Assembly: GCA_038532735.1 (NCBI GenBank)
Contig: JBCBAC010000002.1
Span: forward strand, 186,001-250,000
DNA: 64,000 nt
Direction of reading: 5' to 3'
From: JAHTBL01 sp038532735
GTDB lineage: Bacteria; Pseudomonadota; Alphaproteobacteria; Rhodobacterales; Rhodobacteraceae
Numbering within the stretch: the first letter of the stretch is position 1; each line of letters begins with the position of its first letter. The notes beneath the pieces are model-generated. The model did not search any database, was not told the origin of the DNA, and worked only from the letters and a program-made list of their open reading frames with translations. Of this stretch, positions 53,130 to 63,480 are shown in pieces. The translations under genes and the position numbers were made by a program.

Positions 53130-54098
53130 TTACTCGATCCAGCCTTGTTCCTTGTAGTACTTCTCAGCACCGGGATGCAGCGGTGCCGACAGACCCGCCG
53201 TTGCCATTTCCTCTGGCTTGAGGTTGGCAAAGGCAGGATGCAGACCGGTGAAGTCCTCGAAGTTCTCGAAGACCGCGCTGACAAGCGTGTAGACCGTCTC
53301 TTCGGAGACATCCGCAGAGGTCACGAAGGTCGCGCCGACACCGAAGGTCATCGTGTCATTGTCATTGCCGCGATACATGCCGCCGGGGATGGTGGCCGTC
53401 CGGTAGAACGAATTGTCTGCAACCAGACCATCGACAGCTTCACCCGCGACTTCGACCAGCACGGAATCGCACGCGGTCGTCGCTTCCTGGATCGAGCCAG
53501 AGGGGTGACCCACCGTGTAGATCATCGCGTCGATCTGGTTGTCACAGAGCGCCGCAGACTGCTCTGCCGCTTTCAGCTCGGTGGCCAGTGCGAAGTCATC
53601 CATCGTCCAGCCTTTGGCTTCCATCAGCACTTCCATCGTGCCGCGCTGACCAGAACCGGGGTTGCCGATATTGACGCGCTTGCCCTTCAGATCATCAACC
53701 GACGAGATCCCCGCGTCGGCGCGGGCCACAACGGTGAACGGCTCCGGATGGACCGAGAAGACAGCCCGCAGACCCTCAAAAGCACCGGCTTCTTCGAAAC
53801 GCGACGTGCCGTTGAACGCATGATACTGCCAGTCAGACTGGGCCACACCGAACTCAAGCTCACCCTCGCGGATGGTGTTGATGTTGTAGACCGACCCACC
53901 CGTCGACTCGACCGAACAGCGCACGCCATGATCGCGGCGACCCTTGTTGACCAGACGGCAAATCGCACCGCCCGTGGGGTAGTAAACGCCCGTGACGCCA
54001 CCGGTGCCGATAGTGATGAACTCTTCCGCATAGGCGGCAGGGGCAATCATCGCCGCGGAGACGACACTCACAGCCGTCAGTTTCAATTTGTTAAACAT
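53130..54098 (-). CDS. TAXI-type TRAP solute-binding protein
   Basis: 322 aa with a Sec signal peptide (cut after APAAYA). The TAXI family signature is ITIGTGGVTGVYYPTGGAI, followed by STGGSVYNINTIREGELEFGVAQSD, and NPGSGQRGT for ligand contact. The start at 54098 is chosen because AGGGAG lies 6 nt upstream; ATG 54101 would be too close. It feeds the fused TRAP permease. Divergent aminotransferase and BKACE genes suggest an amino or keto acid substrate, which is inference. Confidence 0.92.
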   Translation of the reverse strand: MFNKLKLTAVSVVSAAMIAPAAYAEEFITIGTGGVTGVYYPTGGAICRLVNKGRRDHGVRCSVESTGGSVYNINTIREGELEFGVAQSDWQYHAFNGTSRFEEAGAFEGLRAVFSVHPEPFTVVARADAGISSVDDLKGKRVNIGNPGSGQRGTMEVLMEAKGWTMDDFALATELKAAEQSAALCDNQIDAMIYTVGHPSGSIQEATTACDSVLVEVAGEAVDGLVADNSFYRTATIPGGMYRGNDNDTMTFGVGATFVTSADVSEETVYTLVSAVFENFEDFTGLHPAFANLKPEEMATAGLSAPLHPGAEKYYKEQGWIE

Positions 54099-54334
54099 CA
54101 TTTACTCCCTTTGTTGATGTCATATCGCGAGACTCGCAGTCTCAACCGTTGGTCTGAAGTCTTGAAGGAAGGCGCCGCGTGTTGGGATAGGTGTGGCCAA
54201 CAGGGCCATGCGGCATGTGCTTCCAATCCTCCAAACCGGACACTCAAAGTCTCTGCCCAGTTTCATTTGTTGTCAATCGCCGGTGCGTCTGGTTCTACTT
54301 GAAGCACGTGAAATGCTGATTTCAGAGGCGCCGC

Positions 54335-55654
54335 ATGTCACATGTTTTTCCACGCCACACAAAGGCGCATATGCCTGTTGCCGTGCGCGGAGAGGGCATT
54401 TACATCTTCGATTCCGAAGGCAAATCCTACCTTGATGGCTCGGGTGGCGCGGCGGTCTCCTGTCTGGGCCACAGCGATCCGGACGTTATCGCAGCCATCA
54501 AATCGCAAATCGATTCTCTCGATTTTGCCCATACCGGGTTTCTGACCTCTGAGCCTGCCGAAGCGCTCGCTACGCGCCTTGCAACCCATGCGCCCGAAGG
54601 GATTGAGCGGGTCTATCTCGTCTCTGGCGGCTCCGAGGCGGTTGAGGCCGCGATGAAGCTCGCCCGCCAATATATGATCGAGATCGGCCAGCCTCAGCGC
54701 ACCCGCTTCATCGCACGCCGCCAAAGCTATCACGGCAACACGCTGGGCGCGCTGGGCACGGGCGGCAACATGTGGCGGCGTGAACCTTTCGACCCTGTGA
54801 TGGTCTCCGCCAGTCACATCGCGCCTTGCTATGAATACCGCGACTGCGCAGACGGGGAGAGCCTTGAGGATTACGGCCTGCGCGTTGCAAACGAGCTTGA
54901 GGAAGAGCTCCTGCGCGTCGGCCCCGAGACCGTTATCGGCTTTCTCGCCGAACCCGTTGTGGGCGCTACTGCCGGGGCCGTCCCCGCTGTCCCCGGCTAT
55001 TTCACCCGCATCCGCGAGATTTGCGACCGTTACGGCATCCTGCTGATCCTCGACGAAGTGATGTGCGGTATGGGGCGCACCGGCACGCTTTTCGCCTGCA
55101 CGCAGGACAACGTCCGCCCCGATATCATCACCATCGCCAAGGGCCTTGGCGCGGGCTATCAGCCCATTGGTGCGATGCTCTGCTCCGATACGATCTACCG
55201 TGCCATCGAAGAGGGCAGCGGCTTTTTCCAACACGGGCATACCTATCTCGGTCATCCTGTCGCCTGTGCCGCCGCAAACGCTGTCGTCACGAAACTCACG
55301 GATGGCGGCCTGGCCAACCAGGCCGCAGAACGGGGCGCGTATCTTGAAATCGCCCTGCGCAACGCCTTCGACCAGCACCCTCATGTCGGCGATATCCGCG
55401 GGCGCGGCATGTTCCGGGGACTTGAGTTCGTCGCCGACCGCGACAGCAAGACCCCGTTCGATCCGGACAAAAAGCTCGCCACGCGGCTCAAAGCCAAGGC
55501 GATGGAGAACGGCCTGATCTGCTATCCCATGAACGGCACGATTGACGGAAAGCACGGTGATCACGTCCTGCTCGCCCCGCCCTTCATCGCGACAGAGGCG
55601 CAACTTGACGAGCTGGTCGAAAAACTCTCCGACAGTCTGGCAGCCGTCTTGTGA
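54335..55654 (+). CDS. Class III aminotransferase, BKACE-linked
   Basis: 439 aa PLP-dependent enzyme. Family parts are SGGSEAVEAAMKLARQY, RRQSYHGNT, ILDEVMCGMGRTG and the PLP lysine in IITIAKGLGAGYQP. It probably removes an amino group from a beta- or omega-amino acid. GAGG lies 6 nt before the ATG. The stop overlaps the BKACE start (GTGA), so the two enzymes are coupled: transamination would give a beta-keto acid for the next enzyme. Divergent from the TAXI-TRAP operon across 236 bp. Confidence 0.88.
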   Translation: MSHVFPRHTKAHMPVAVRGEGIYIFDSEGKSYLDGSGGAAVSCLGHSDPDVIAAIKSQIDSLDFAHTGFLTSEPAEALATRLATHAPEGIERVYLVSGGSEAVEAAMKLARQYMIEIGQPQRTRFIARRQSYHGNTLGALGTGGNMWRREPFDPVMVSASHIAPCYEYRDCADGESLEDYGLRVANELEEELLRVGPETVIGFLAEPVVGATAGAVPAVPGYFTRIREICDRYGILLILDEVMCGMGRTGTLFACTQDNVRPDIITIAKGLGAGYQPIGAMLCSDTIYRAIEEGSGFFQHGHTYLGHPVACAAANAVVTKLTDGGLANQAAERGAYLEIALRNAFDQHPHVGDIRGRGMFRGLEFVADRDSKTPFDPDKKLATRLKAKAMENGLICYPMNGTIDGKHGDHVLLAPPFIATEAQLDELVEKLSDSLAAVL

Positions 55655-56409
55655 GACCGCTGCCCCAGATTATGGTCGCGCCAAACGGGGCGCGGCTACA
55701 AAAGCCTGACCACCCCGCCATCCCTTTGTCAGAGGGCGAACTCATCGACTGCGCAAAGGCGTGCTTTGCCGCGGGCGCAGGCGCGATCCACGCCCATCTG
55801 CGCACAGAGGACGGCCAGCACCTGCTGGATGCCGCGCGCTATCGCCAATTGGTTATAGCCCTCCGCAAAGCGGTCCCCGACATGGCGATCCAGATCACGA
55901 CCGAAGCCGCAGGCCGCTACGACCCGGACATCCAGATGCGCGTCGCGCTGGAAGCCGGTGCCGACATGGTTTCCGTCTCAATTCGAGAGCTTTGCCGGGC
56001 GGAGACACTCGCCGTCGCGGCGTTCCTGCAAAACTGCGCCAATCAACAGATCACACTGCAATTCATCCTCTATGACCGCGAAGATTGCGACCTGCTGGCG
56101 CGCACACTCGACAAATCTGCGCTCACCGATCCCGGCCTACAACTGCTCTTCGTTCTGGGGCGCTACAGCCAGGAACCCGCGCGGCCCCAAGACCTCGACC
56201 CCTTCTTGGACTGGCTTACCCATCACAACCTGACCCCCGACTGGGCCGTCTGCGCCTTCGGCCCGTCAGAGCTGGACTGCCTCAAACATGCCGCCGCGAT
56301 GGGTGGAAAATGCCGAACCGGTTTTGAAAACTCCATGTATCTCAGCAACGGGAAACGTGCCCCGGACAACGCCGCCAAGGTGGCTGACCTTAAATCCCTG
56401 CTCGACTGA
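55651..56409 (+). CDS. Beta-keto acid cleavage enzyme (BKACE, DUF849)
   Basis: 252 aa zinc-dependent TIM-barrel enzyme, shorter than the usual 270-310 aa. BKACE enzymes condense a beta-keto acid with acetyl-CoA to give acetoacetate and a CoA ester. Family traits are IMVAPNGARL at the start, GAGAIHAHLR with metal-site histidines, and GGKCRTGFENSM near the end. The start is a GTG overlapping the aminotransferase stop. The substrate depends on the partner aminotransferase and is unknown. Confidence 0.83.
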   Translation: MRPLPQIMVAPNGARLQKPDHPAIPLSEGELIDCAKACFAAGAGAIHAHLRTEDGQHLLDAARYRQLVIALRKAVPDMAIQITTEAAGRYDPDIQMRVALEAGADMVSVSIRELCRAETLAVAAFLQNCANQQITLQFILYDREDCDLLARTLDKSALTDPGLQLLFVLGRYSQEPARPQDLDPFLDWLTHHNLTPDWAVCAFGPSELDCLKHAAAMGGKCRTGFENSMYLSNGKRAPDNAAKVADLKSLLD

Positions 56410-56415
56410 CCCGCA

Positions 56416-57318
56416 TTAGGCTTGCGGCACCGATTGCCGCAATTGCGCAACCATGAAGTCGATAAACAGCCGCACTTTGGAATCCTGTAAACGACGGTGC
56501 GGATAAAGGCACCCGAAGGTCGACTGCAGCGGCGGGGTCTCGGGTAAAATCTCGACCAGATCACCCGAGGCAAGATGCTCTGCCACCTCAAAACGCGGCT
56601 TGTTGATAATGCCGCGTCCGCTTAACGCCCATTGGGTCAGAACATCACCATCATCGGAATCGTAGCTGCCCGCCACGTCAAGCCGCTTGGTGCCATCAGG
56701 TGTCTCCAGCTGCCAGAAATACTCTGGCGAGCGCGGATAGCGCAGCAAAAGGCAGGCATGCGACTTCAGATCATCCGGCGTTTGTGGCGTGCCATAGCAT
56801 TCCAAATAGAACGGGGCTGCACAGAGAACGCGCGGACACTCCATCACCTTGCGTAGCTTGAGGTTCGAATCCGGCGGACGCCCTACTACGAACGCCACAT
56901 CCACACCTTCGGAGACCGGATCAAGACGCCGGTCAGACAGATGAAACCGGATCGAGACCTTCGGATAATCGTCCACAAACCGCGGCACCAGCGGCGCGAT
57001 AAAGCGTTTGCCGACGCCCAGCGGGGCCGTAACATGGATCACGCCTTTGGGCTGGTTTGAAAAGCCGGAAACGGCAGCCTCCGCCTCATCCAATGTCTCC
57101 AAAACCTTACGCGCATGGGCATAAAACTCGCGTCCCACAGCGGTCGGGGCCAATTGCCGTGTGGTTCGGTTGAACAATCGCACATCCAGCCGCTGCTCAA
57201 GCTCCTTGATCCGGTTGCTTGCGACCGCCGGCGTCAGTCGCAAATCCCGACCGCCTGCGGTGATACTGCCCCGCTCGACTACGCGGACGAAAACGCGCAG
57301 GCTTTCCACATAAGGCAT
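56416..57318 (-). CDS. LysR-family regulator
   Basis: 300 aa. The N-terminal winged HTH (about residues 1-60) includes GSITAGGRDLRLTPAVASNRIKELEQRL, and a periplasmic-binding-like effector domain follows (about 90-290). It is divergent from xdhA with 128 bp between, so it likely controls xdhABC-guaD. It is convergent with the BKACE gene and ends 6 nt from it. Confidence 0.87.
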   Translation of the reverse strand: MPYVESLRVFVRVVERGSITAGGRDLRLTPAVASNRIKELEQRLDVRLFNRTTRQLAPTAVGREFYAHARKVLETLDEAEAAVSGFSNQPKGVIHVTAPLGVGKRFIAPLVPRFVDDYPKVSIRFHLSDRRLDPVSEGVDVAFVVGRPPDSNLKLRKVMECPRVLCAAPFYLECYGTPQTPDDLKSHACLLLRYPRSPEYFWQLETPDGTKRLDVAGSYDSDDGDVLTQWALSGRGIINKPRFEVAEHLASGDLVEILPETPPLQSTFGCLYPHRRLQDSKVRLFIDFMVAQLRQSVPQA

Positions 57319-57383
57319 CGCGAGTCCTCGCTATTATCAATGAATCGTTGAAATAGATTATCACTAGCCTCTCTGTTCTTATA

Positions 57384-57396
57384 TAGTTGATGACTA
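57384..57396. promoter_or_regulatory. Candidate LysR box between lysR and xdhA
   Basis: TAGT-TGATG-ACTA fits the T-N11-A LysR binding pattern with a 4-bp dyad. It lies 51 nt upstream of xdhA in the divergent spacer. Confidence 0.5.
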
Positions 57397-57446
57397 CATA
57401 ATGAAGCACGCCCACCGTCCACCCAACGCACCTGTCAGGAGAGAGC

Positions 57447-58907
57447 ATGGCCCCGCGTTCCTATATCCGGTTCTTGCTGAACGGCGCCCCTGTCACCCTT
57501 GATACGGTTGGTGCAGGCGACACTCTGCTGGATTACCTGCGCCTGCAAAAGCGCCTGACCGGCACCAAGGAAGGCTGCGCCGAAGGGGATTGCGGCGCTT
57601 GCACCGTTCTCGTGGGGCGGTTGAACGATGGGCAATTGCACTATGAGGTAGTCAATGCTTGCATTCGTTTCATGGCCTCGCTCGATGGCTGCCATGTCGT
57701 CACTATCGAATATCTCTCCGGGCCCAATGGCCGTATGCACCCCGTCCAAGAGGCCATGGTCGCGCATCACGGCAGCCAATGCGGCTTTTGCACACCGGGC
57801 TTTGTGATGTCGCTTTATGCGCTCTGGATGGAGACGCCAGAGCCCACCGAGGCACAGATCGAAACCGCGCTGCAAGGCAATCTGTGCCGCTGCACAGGCT
57901 ACGAGCCGATCATCCGCGCTGCTCAGGCGATCAACACCTATGGCAGCCCCGCGCAAGATGCGCTTAACCGCGAGCGCACCGCAGTGACGACGCAGCTTCG
58001 GCAGATGTCAGACGGCGAGCGCGTCGAACTGCGCGCCGCTGACAGCCTCGCCATCCTGCCCGCCGATGTCGATGATCTGGCCACCGCCCTTCTGGAATAC
58101 CCAGACGCCACAATTGTTGCCGGGGCCACCGATGTTGGTCTCTGGGTCACGAAGTTCCTCAAGACGATTTCGCCAGCGATTTTCCTCGCCCACCTGGAGG
58201 AACTGCGCCAGATTGAAGACGCGGGTGGCATGATCCGCATAGGCGCGGGCGTCAGCTATTCCGGCAGCTCCGACACGCTCTGCACGGCTTTCCCGCATCT
58301 GCGAGACTATTGGGACCGCATCGCAGGCTGGCAGATCCGCAATATGGGCACGATCGGCGGCAACATCGCCAACGGCTCCCCCATTGGCGACACGCCGCCC
58401 GTTCTGATCGCCCTTGGCGCCCAGGTGATCCTGCGCAAAGGCGACGCCCGCCGCACCCTCCCGGTGGAGGCGTTCTTTATTGACTACGGCAAGCAAGACC
58501 GCGCACCGGGTGAGTTTGTCGAACACATCGACATCCCGCTCGCGCAGACCGGCAGTCTGCATGCTGCCTACAAGATCTCAAAACGCCGGGACGAGGATAT
58601 CAGCGCGGTCGCCGCGGGCTTCAACATCACGGTGCAAGACGACACGATCACCGACGCCCGGATCGCCTTCGGTGGCATGGCCGCGACGCCTAAACGTGCG
58701 ACCAATGTGGAAAACGCGTTGATCGGCCAGCCCTGGTCCGAGGCAACCTTGCGCGCCGCCGCCGCCAAGCTGCCGCAGGATTTCCAACCCCTCACCGATT
58801 GGCGCGCCTCGTCCGACTACCGCATGCGTGCCGCGCAAAACCTGCTGCGCAGGTTCTGGTTGGAACACGCCGATCACGACGCGCCCGTGCGTCTCTTGCG
58901 CGCCTAG
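57447..58907 (+). CDS. xdhA: Xanthine dehydrogenase small subunit XdhA (2Fe-2S and FAD)
   Basis: 486 aa. The first 2Fe-2S cluster uses Cys44, Cys49, Cys52 and Cys72; the second uses Cys112, Cys115, Cys147 and Cys149. The FAD-binding domain (about 195-360) contains IVAGATDVGLWVT and MGTIGGNIANGSPIGD. It passes electrons from the molybdenum subunit to NAD. GAGAGA precedes the ATG. It begins the xdhABC-guaD unit for purine degradation. Confidence 0.95.
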   Translation: MAPRSYIRFLLNGAPVTLDTVGAGDTLLDYLRLQKRLTGTKEGCAEGDCGACTVLVGRLNDGQLHYEVVNACIRFMASLDGCHVVTIEYLSGPNGRMHPVQEAMVAHHGSQCGFCTPGFVMSLYALWMETPEPTEAQIETALQGNLCRCTGYEPIIRAAQAINTYGSPAQDALNRERTAVTTQLRQMSDGERVELRAADSLAILPADVDDLATALLEYPDATIVAGATDVGLWVTKFLKTISPAIFLAHLEELRQIEDAGGMIRIGAGVSYSGSSDTLCTAFPHLRDYWDRIAGWQIRNMGTIGGNIANGSPIGDTPPVLIALGAQVILRKGDARRTLPVEAFFIDYGKQDRAPGEFVEHIDIPLAQTGSLHAAYKISKRRDEDISAVAAGFNITVQDDTITDARIAFGGMAATPKRATNVENALIGQPWSEATLRAAAAKLPQDFQPLTDWRASSDYRMRAAQNLLRRFWLEHADHDAPVRLLRA

Positions 58908-58920
58908 CGAGGACCCGAAG

Positions 58921-61296
58921 ATGCATGACGACAAACGCGTAAACGCTGATTTGACCCCGCACCCGGATCGCAAGCTCTCTGGTGGGGTGCACGTGGACCG
59001 CCAGCACGAGTCCGCCGTCAAGCACGTAACCGGGCGCGCCGAGTATACCGACGATATCGCCGAACCCATCGGCACCCTGCACGCCTATCTGGGCCTTTCC
59101 GAACGCGCCCATGCCAAGCTGCGCAACATCGACCTTGATGCTGTGCGCACCGCCCCCGGCGTTATCGACGTGCTCACCTCAAGCGACATTCCAGGCGTAA
59201 ACGACATCAGCCCGACCGGTCGCAATGATGAGCCCGTGCTCGCCACTGACTCCGTCGAGTTCTGGGGCCAGCCCATTTTCGCCGTGATCGCGGAAACCCG
59301 CGATCAAGCCCGCCGCGCGGCGCAACTCGCGCAGATCGACTATGAAGACCTGCCCCACGTTCTCGAAGCCGACAGCGCGCGAAACGCCGACATGCCCTAT
59401 GTCACGCCGCCTCTCACGCTGAAGCGCGGCGATGCAAACGCCGCGATGGCAAAGGCCAAACACCGCATCAAGGGCCAGATGCGCGTGGGCGGTCAGGATC
59501 ACATGTATCTCGAAGGCCATATCGCTTTCGCCATTCCGGGCGAGGATGAAGACGTGATCGTGCATTCCTCCACCCAACACCCGACCGAAGCGCAGCATAT
59601 GGTCGCCCATGTGCTCGGCGTCGCCTCCAACGCGGTGACAGTAAACGTGCGCCGCATGGGGGGCGGGTTCGGCGGTAAGGAAACCCAGATGAACCTCTTC
59701 TGCGCCGTCGCAGCCATCGCCGCAAAACGCCTGAACCGCCCCGTCAAAATCCGCCCTGATCGCGATGACGACATGTCCGCCACCGGCAAACGCCATGACT
59801 TCGTCATCGACTACGAGGTCGGCTTTGACGATGACGGCAAGATAGAAGCCATCACCGGCGATTTCGCCGCCCGCTGCGGCTTCTCGTCTGATCTCTCCGG
59901 CCCCGTCACCGACCGCGCACTCTTTCATGCAGACAACGCCTATTTCTACCCGCATGTCCTGCTGAACTCGCACCCAATGAAGACGAATACCGTCTCCAAC
60001 ACAGCGTTCCGCGGCTTCGGCGGCCCTCAAGGCGTGATCGCCGCTGAGCGGATCATCGAGGAAATCGCTTATCATCGGGGCCGCGATACGCTCGACATTC
60101 GCAAACTGAATTTCTACGGCGGTGAGGGGCGCGATATCACGCCCTACCACCAGATGGTTGAGGATAATATCACCTCAGAGATCGTCGCCGATCTGGAGGC
60201 GCGCTCCGACTATGCCAAACGCCGTCAGGCCGTGCTTGATTGGAATGCCAAGGGCGGCGTGATCCGCAAAGGCATCGCGCTAACGCCGGTGAAATTCGGC
60301 ATCTCTTTCACCGCGACATGGTATAATCAGGCCGGTGCGCTGGTGCATATCTATTCCGATGGCTCGATCCATCTGAACCATGGCGGCACCGAGATGGGGC
60401 AAGGCCTCAACACTAAGGTCGCTCAAGTCGTCGCCGACGCGTTTCAAGCTGATTTCGAGACCATCAAAATCACCAAGACGACGACCGAAAAGGTGCCGAA
60501 CACTTCGGCCACTGCTGCCTCCTCCGGGACCGACCTGAACGGGATGGCGGCCCTGAATGCCTGCGAGCAGATCAAGGCCCGGCTTGTCGCGTTCGCCATC
60601 AATCACCCCGCCTTTCTTGAAGAAAACGGTACGCTTGCGCCTGAAGACGTGAAGTTTTGCCCTGGCGAAGTGCAGATCGGCGTGATGCGCCTCAGCTTCG
60701 CGGACTTCATCAAAGCTGCCTATATGGCGCGCATCCACCTCTCTGCCGCTGGCTTCTACAAGACCCCGAAAATCCACTGGGACCGCGACAAGGGCACGGG
60801 CCGCCCGTTCTACTATTATGCCTATGGCGCAGCCGTGTCCGAGGTCTCCATCGACACGCTGACAGGCGAGTATATCGTCGACCGCACAGACGTCCTGCAC
60901 GATGTGGGTCGCTCCCTGAACCCTGTGATCGACCGCGGTCAGGTCGAAGGCGCGTTTATTCAGGGCATGGGCTGGCTCACCACCGAAGAGCTTTGGTGGG
61001 ACGACAAGGGCCAGCTGCGCACCCATGCGCCGTCCACCTACAAGATCCCGCTCGCCTCGGACCGTCCACGTATCTTCAACGTCGATCTGGCCGATTGGTC
61101 GGAGAACCGCGAGAACACGATCAAGCGGTCCAAAGCCGTGGGGGAGCCGCCGTTCATGCTCGGCATCTCCGTTTTTGAAGCGCTCTCCATGGCTGTGGCC
61201 AGCGTCGATGACTATCGCACCTGCCCCCGCCTTGATGCCCCCGCCACGCCTGAGCGTGTGCTGATGGCGGTCGAACGGCTGCAAGGTGAGGGTTAG
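58921..61296 (+). CDS. xdhB: Xanthine dehydrogenase large subunit XdhB (molybdenum)
   Basis: 791 aa molybdenum cofactor-binding subunit that hydroxylates hypoxanthine and xanthine to urate. Recognisable parts are RRMGGGFGGKETQ, FRGFGGPQG, NHGGTEMGQGLNTK and the catalytic Glu region GEPPFMLG. The start at 58921, 13 nt after xdhA, has GAGGACC upstream; the frame is open earlier but overlaps xdhA. Confidence 0.95.
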   Translation: MHDDKRVNADLTPHPDRKLSGGVHVDRQHESAVKHVTGRAEYTDDIAEPIGTLHAYLGLSERAHAKLRNIDLDAVRTAPGVIDVLTSSDIPGVNDISPTGRNDEPVLATDSVEFWGQPIFAVIAETRDQARRAAQLAQIDYEDLPHVLEADSARNADMPYVTPPLTLKRGDANAAMAKAKHRIKGQMRVGGQDHMYLEGHIAFAIPGEDEDVIVHSSTQHPTEAQHMVAHVLGVASNAVTVNVRRMGGGFGGKETQMNLFCAVAAIAAKRLNRPVKIRPDRDDDMSATGKRHDFVIDYEVGFDDDGKIEAITGDFAARCGFSSDLSGPVTDRALFHADNAYFYPHVLLNSHPMKTNTVSNTAFRGFGGPQGVIAAERIIEEIAYHRGRDTLDIRKLNFYGGEGRDITPYHQMVEDNITSEIVADLEARSDYAKRRQAVLDWNAKGGVIRKGIALTPVKFGISFTATWYNQAGALVHIYSDGSIHLNHGGTEMGQGLNTKVAQVVADAFQADFETIKITKTTTEKVPNTSATAASSGTDLNGMAALNACEQIKARLVAFAINHPAFLEENGTLAPEDVKFCPGEVQIGVMRLSFADFIKAAYMARIHLSAAGFYKTPKIHWDRDKGTGRPFYYYAYGAAVSEVSIDTLTGEYIVDRTDVLHDVGRSLNPVIDRGQVEGAFIQGMGWLTTEELWWDDKGQLRTHAPSTYKIPLASDRPRIFNVDLADWSENRENTIKRSKAVGEPPFMLGISVFEALSMAVASVDDYRTCPRLDAPATPERVLMAVERLQGEG

Positions 61297-61299
61297 ACC

Positions 61300-62136
61300 A
61301 TGACGCTCGCCGATTTCCTGTCCCAGAATGCCAAGGTCATCGCCGTCACCCTGACCCGCGTGCGCGGCTCCTCCCCGCGCGACGTGGGGGCCACGATGTA
61401 TGTCAGCAACCGCGCGATGCACGGCACCATCGGTGGCGGGCAACTGGAATACATGGCCATCGACAAGGCCCGCGCGCTGCTGCGCCAAGGCACCCCGCAA
61501 GCCATGATGGATGTGCCGCTTGGCCCGGAAATCGGCCAATGCTGCGGCGGTCGGGTCGAACTGAGCCTGACCCTGATGGACAGCACTGCGCGTCGCGCAG
61601 CGCTCCAGTGTGAGACCGCAGCCCACACCGCCCGCCCCGTTGTGCAAATCCACGGCGCGGGTCATATCGGGCGCGCCCTTGCACAGTTCTTCGCCCATCT
61701 GCCCGTGCGCGCCGTTCTGATCGACAGCCGCGCCGATGAACTGGCGCAGGCAACCACCCAGATCGCGCATCGCCTCTCTCCCCTGCCCGAGGCAGAGCTG
61801 CGCAGCGCCCCCAAAGGCAGCGCCTTCATCGTGCTCACCCATGATCACGCACTTGATTTCCTGCTCACCTCCGAAGCGCTGGCCCGTGGCGATGCCGCCT
61901 ATGTCGGCATGATTGGCTCCGCGACCAAACGCGCGCGCTTCGACCGCTTCTGCCGTGACACAGCGCATGGCCCGTCAACCGCGCCCCTTGCCTGCCCCAT
62001 GGGCGCTCAAGGCAGCCCTGACAAACGCCCCGAAGTGATCGCGTCCTTCATCGTGGCCGAAGTGATGTCCGCCTTGACCGCGGATACCCCCGCCGAAAGC
62101 GCAAAGGCATCACCACAGACCACCGATCCAACCTAA
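61300..62136 (+). CDS. xdhC: Xanthine dehydrogenase accessory protein XdhC
   Basis: 278 aa. The N-terminal XdhC domain has RVRGSSPRDVGATM and IGGGQLEYMAID, with QCCGG holding the conserved Cys pair; the C-terminal Rossmann part has IHGAGHIGRAL. XdhC binds and protects the sulfurated molybdenum cofactor and inserts it into XdhB. It starts 3 nt after xdhB. A 51-nt gap separates it from guaD. Confidence 0.93.
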   Translation: MTLADFLSQNAKVIAVTLTRVRGSSPRDVGATMYVSNRAMHGTIGGGQLEYMAIDKARALLRQGTPQAMMDVPLGPEIGQCCGGRVELSLTLMDSTARRAALQCETAAHTARPVVQIHGAGHIGRALAQFFAHLPVRAVLIDSRADELAQATTQIAHRLSPLPEAELRSAPKGSAFIVLTHDHALDFLLTSEALARGDAAYVGMIGSATKRARFDRFCRDTAHGPSTAPLACPMGAQGSPDKRPEVIASFIVAEVMSALTADTPAESAKASPQTTDPT

Positions 62137-62187
62137 AGACCCGCGAACATCGGGCACGCGTGGCCTCCTCAAGACACGGACAAAAGC

Positions 62188-63476
<1,289 letters not shown>

Positions 63477-63480
<4 letters not shown>

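Noticed and set aside
54338..55603. 421-codon minus-strand frame opposite the aminotransferase
   Set aside because: Shadow frame; the plus-strand gene has the full PLP enzyme motif set and coupled downstream gene.
60280..61968. 562-codon minus-strand frame opposite xdhB/xdhC
   Set aside because: Antisense shadow in GC-rich DNA; both xdhB and xdhC are complete on the plus strand with all motifs.
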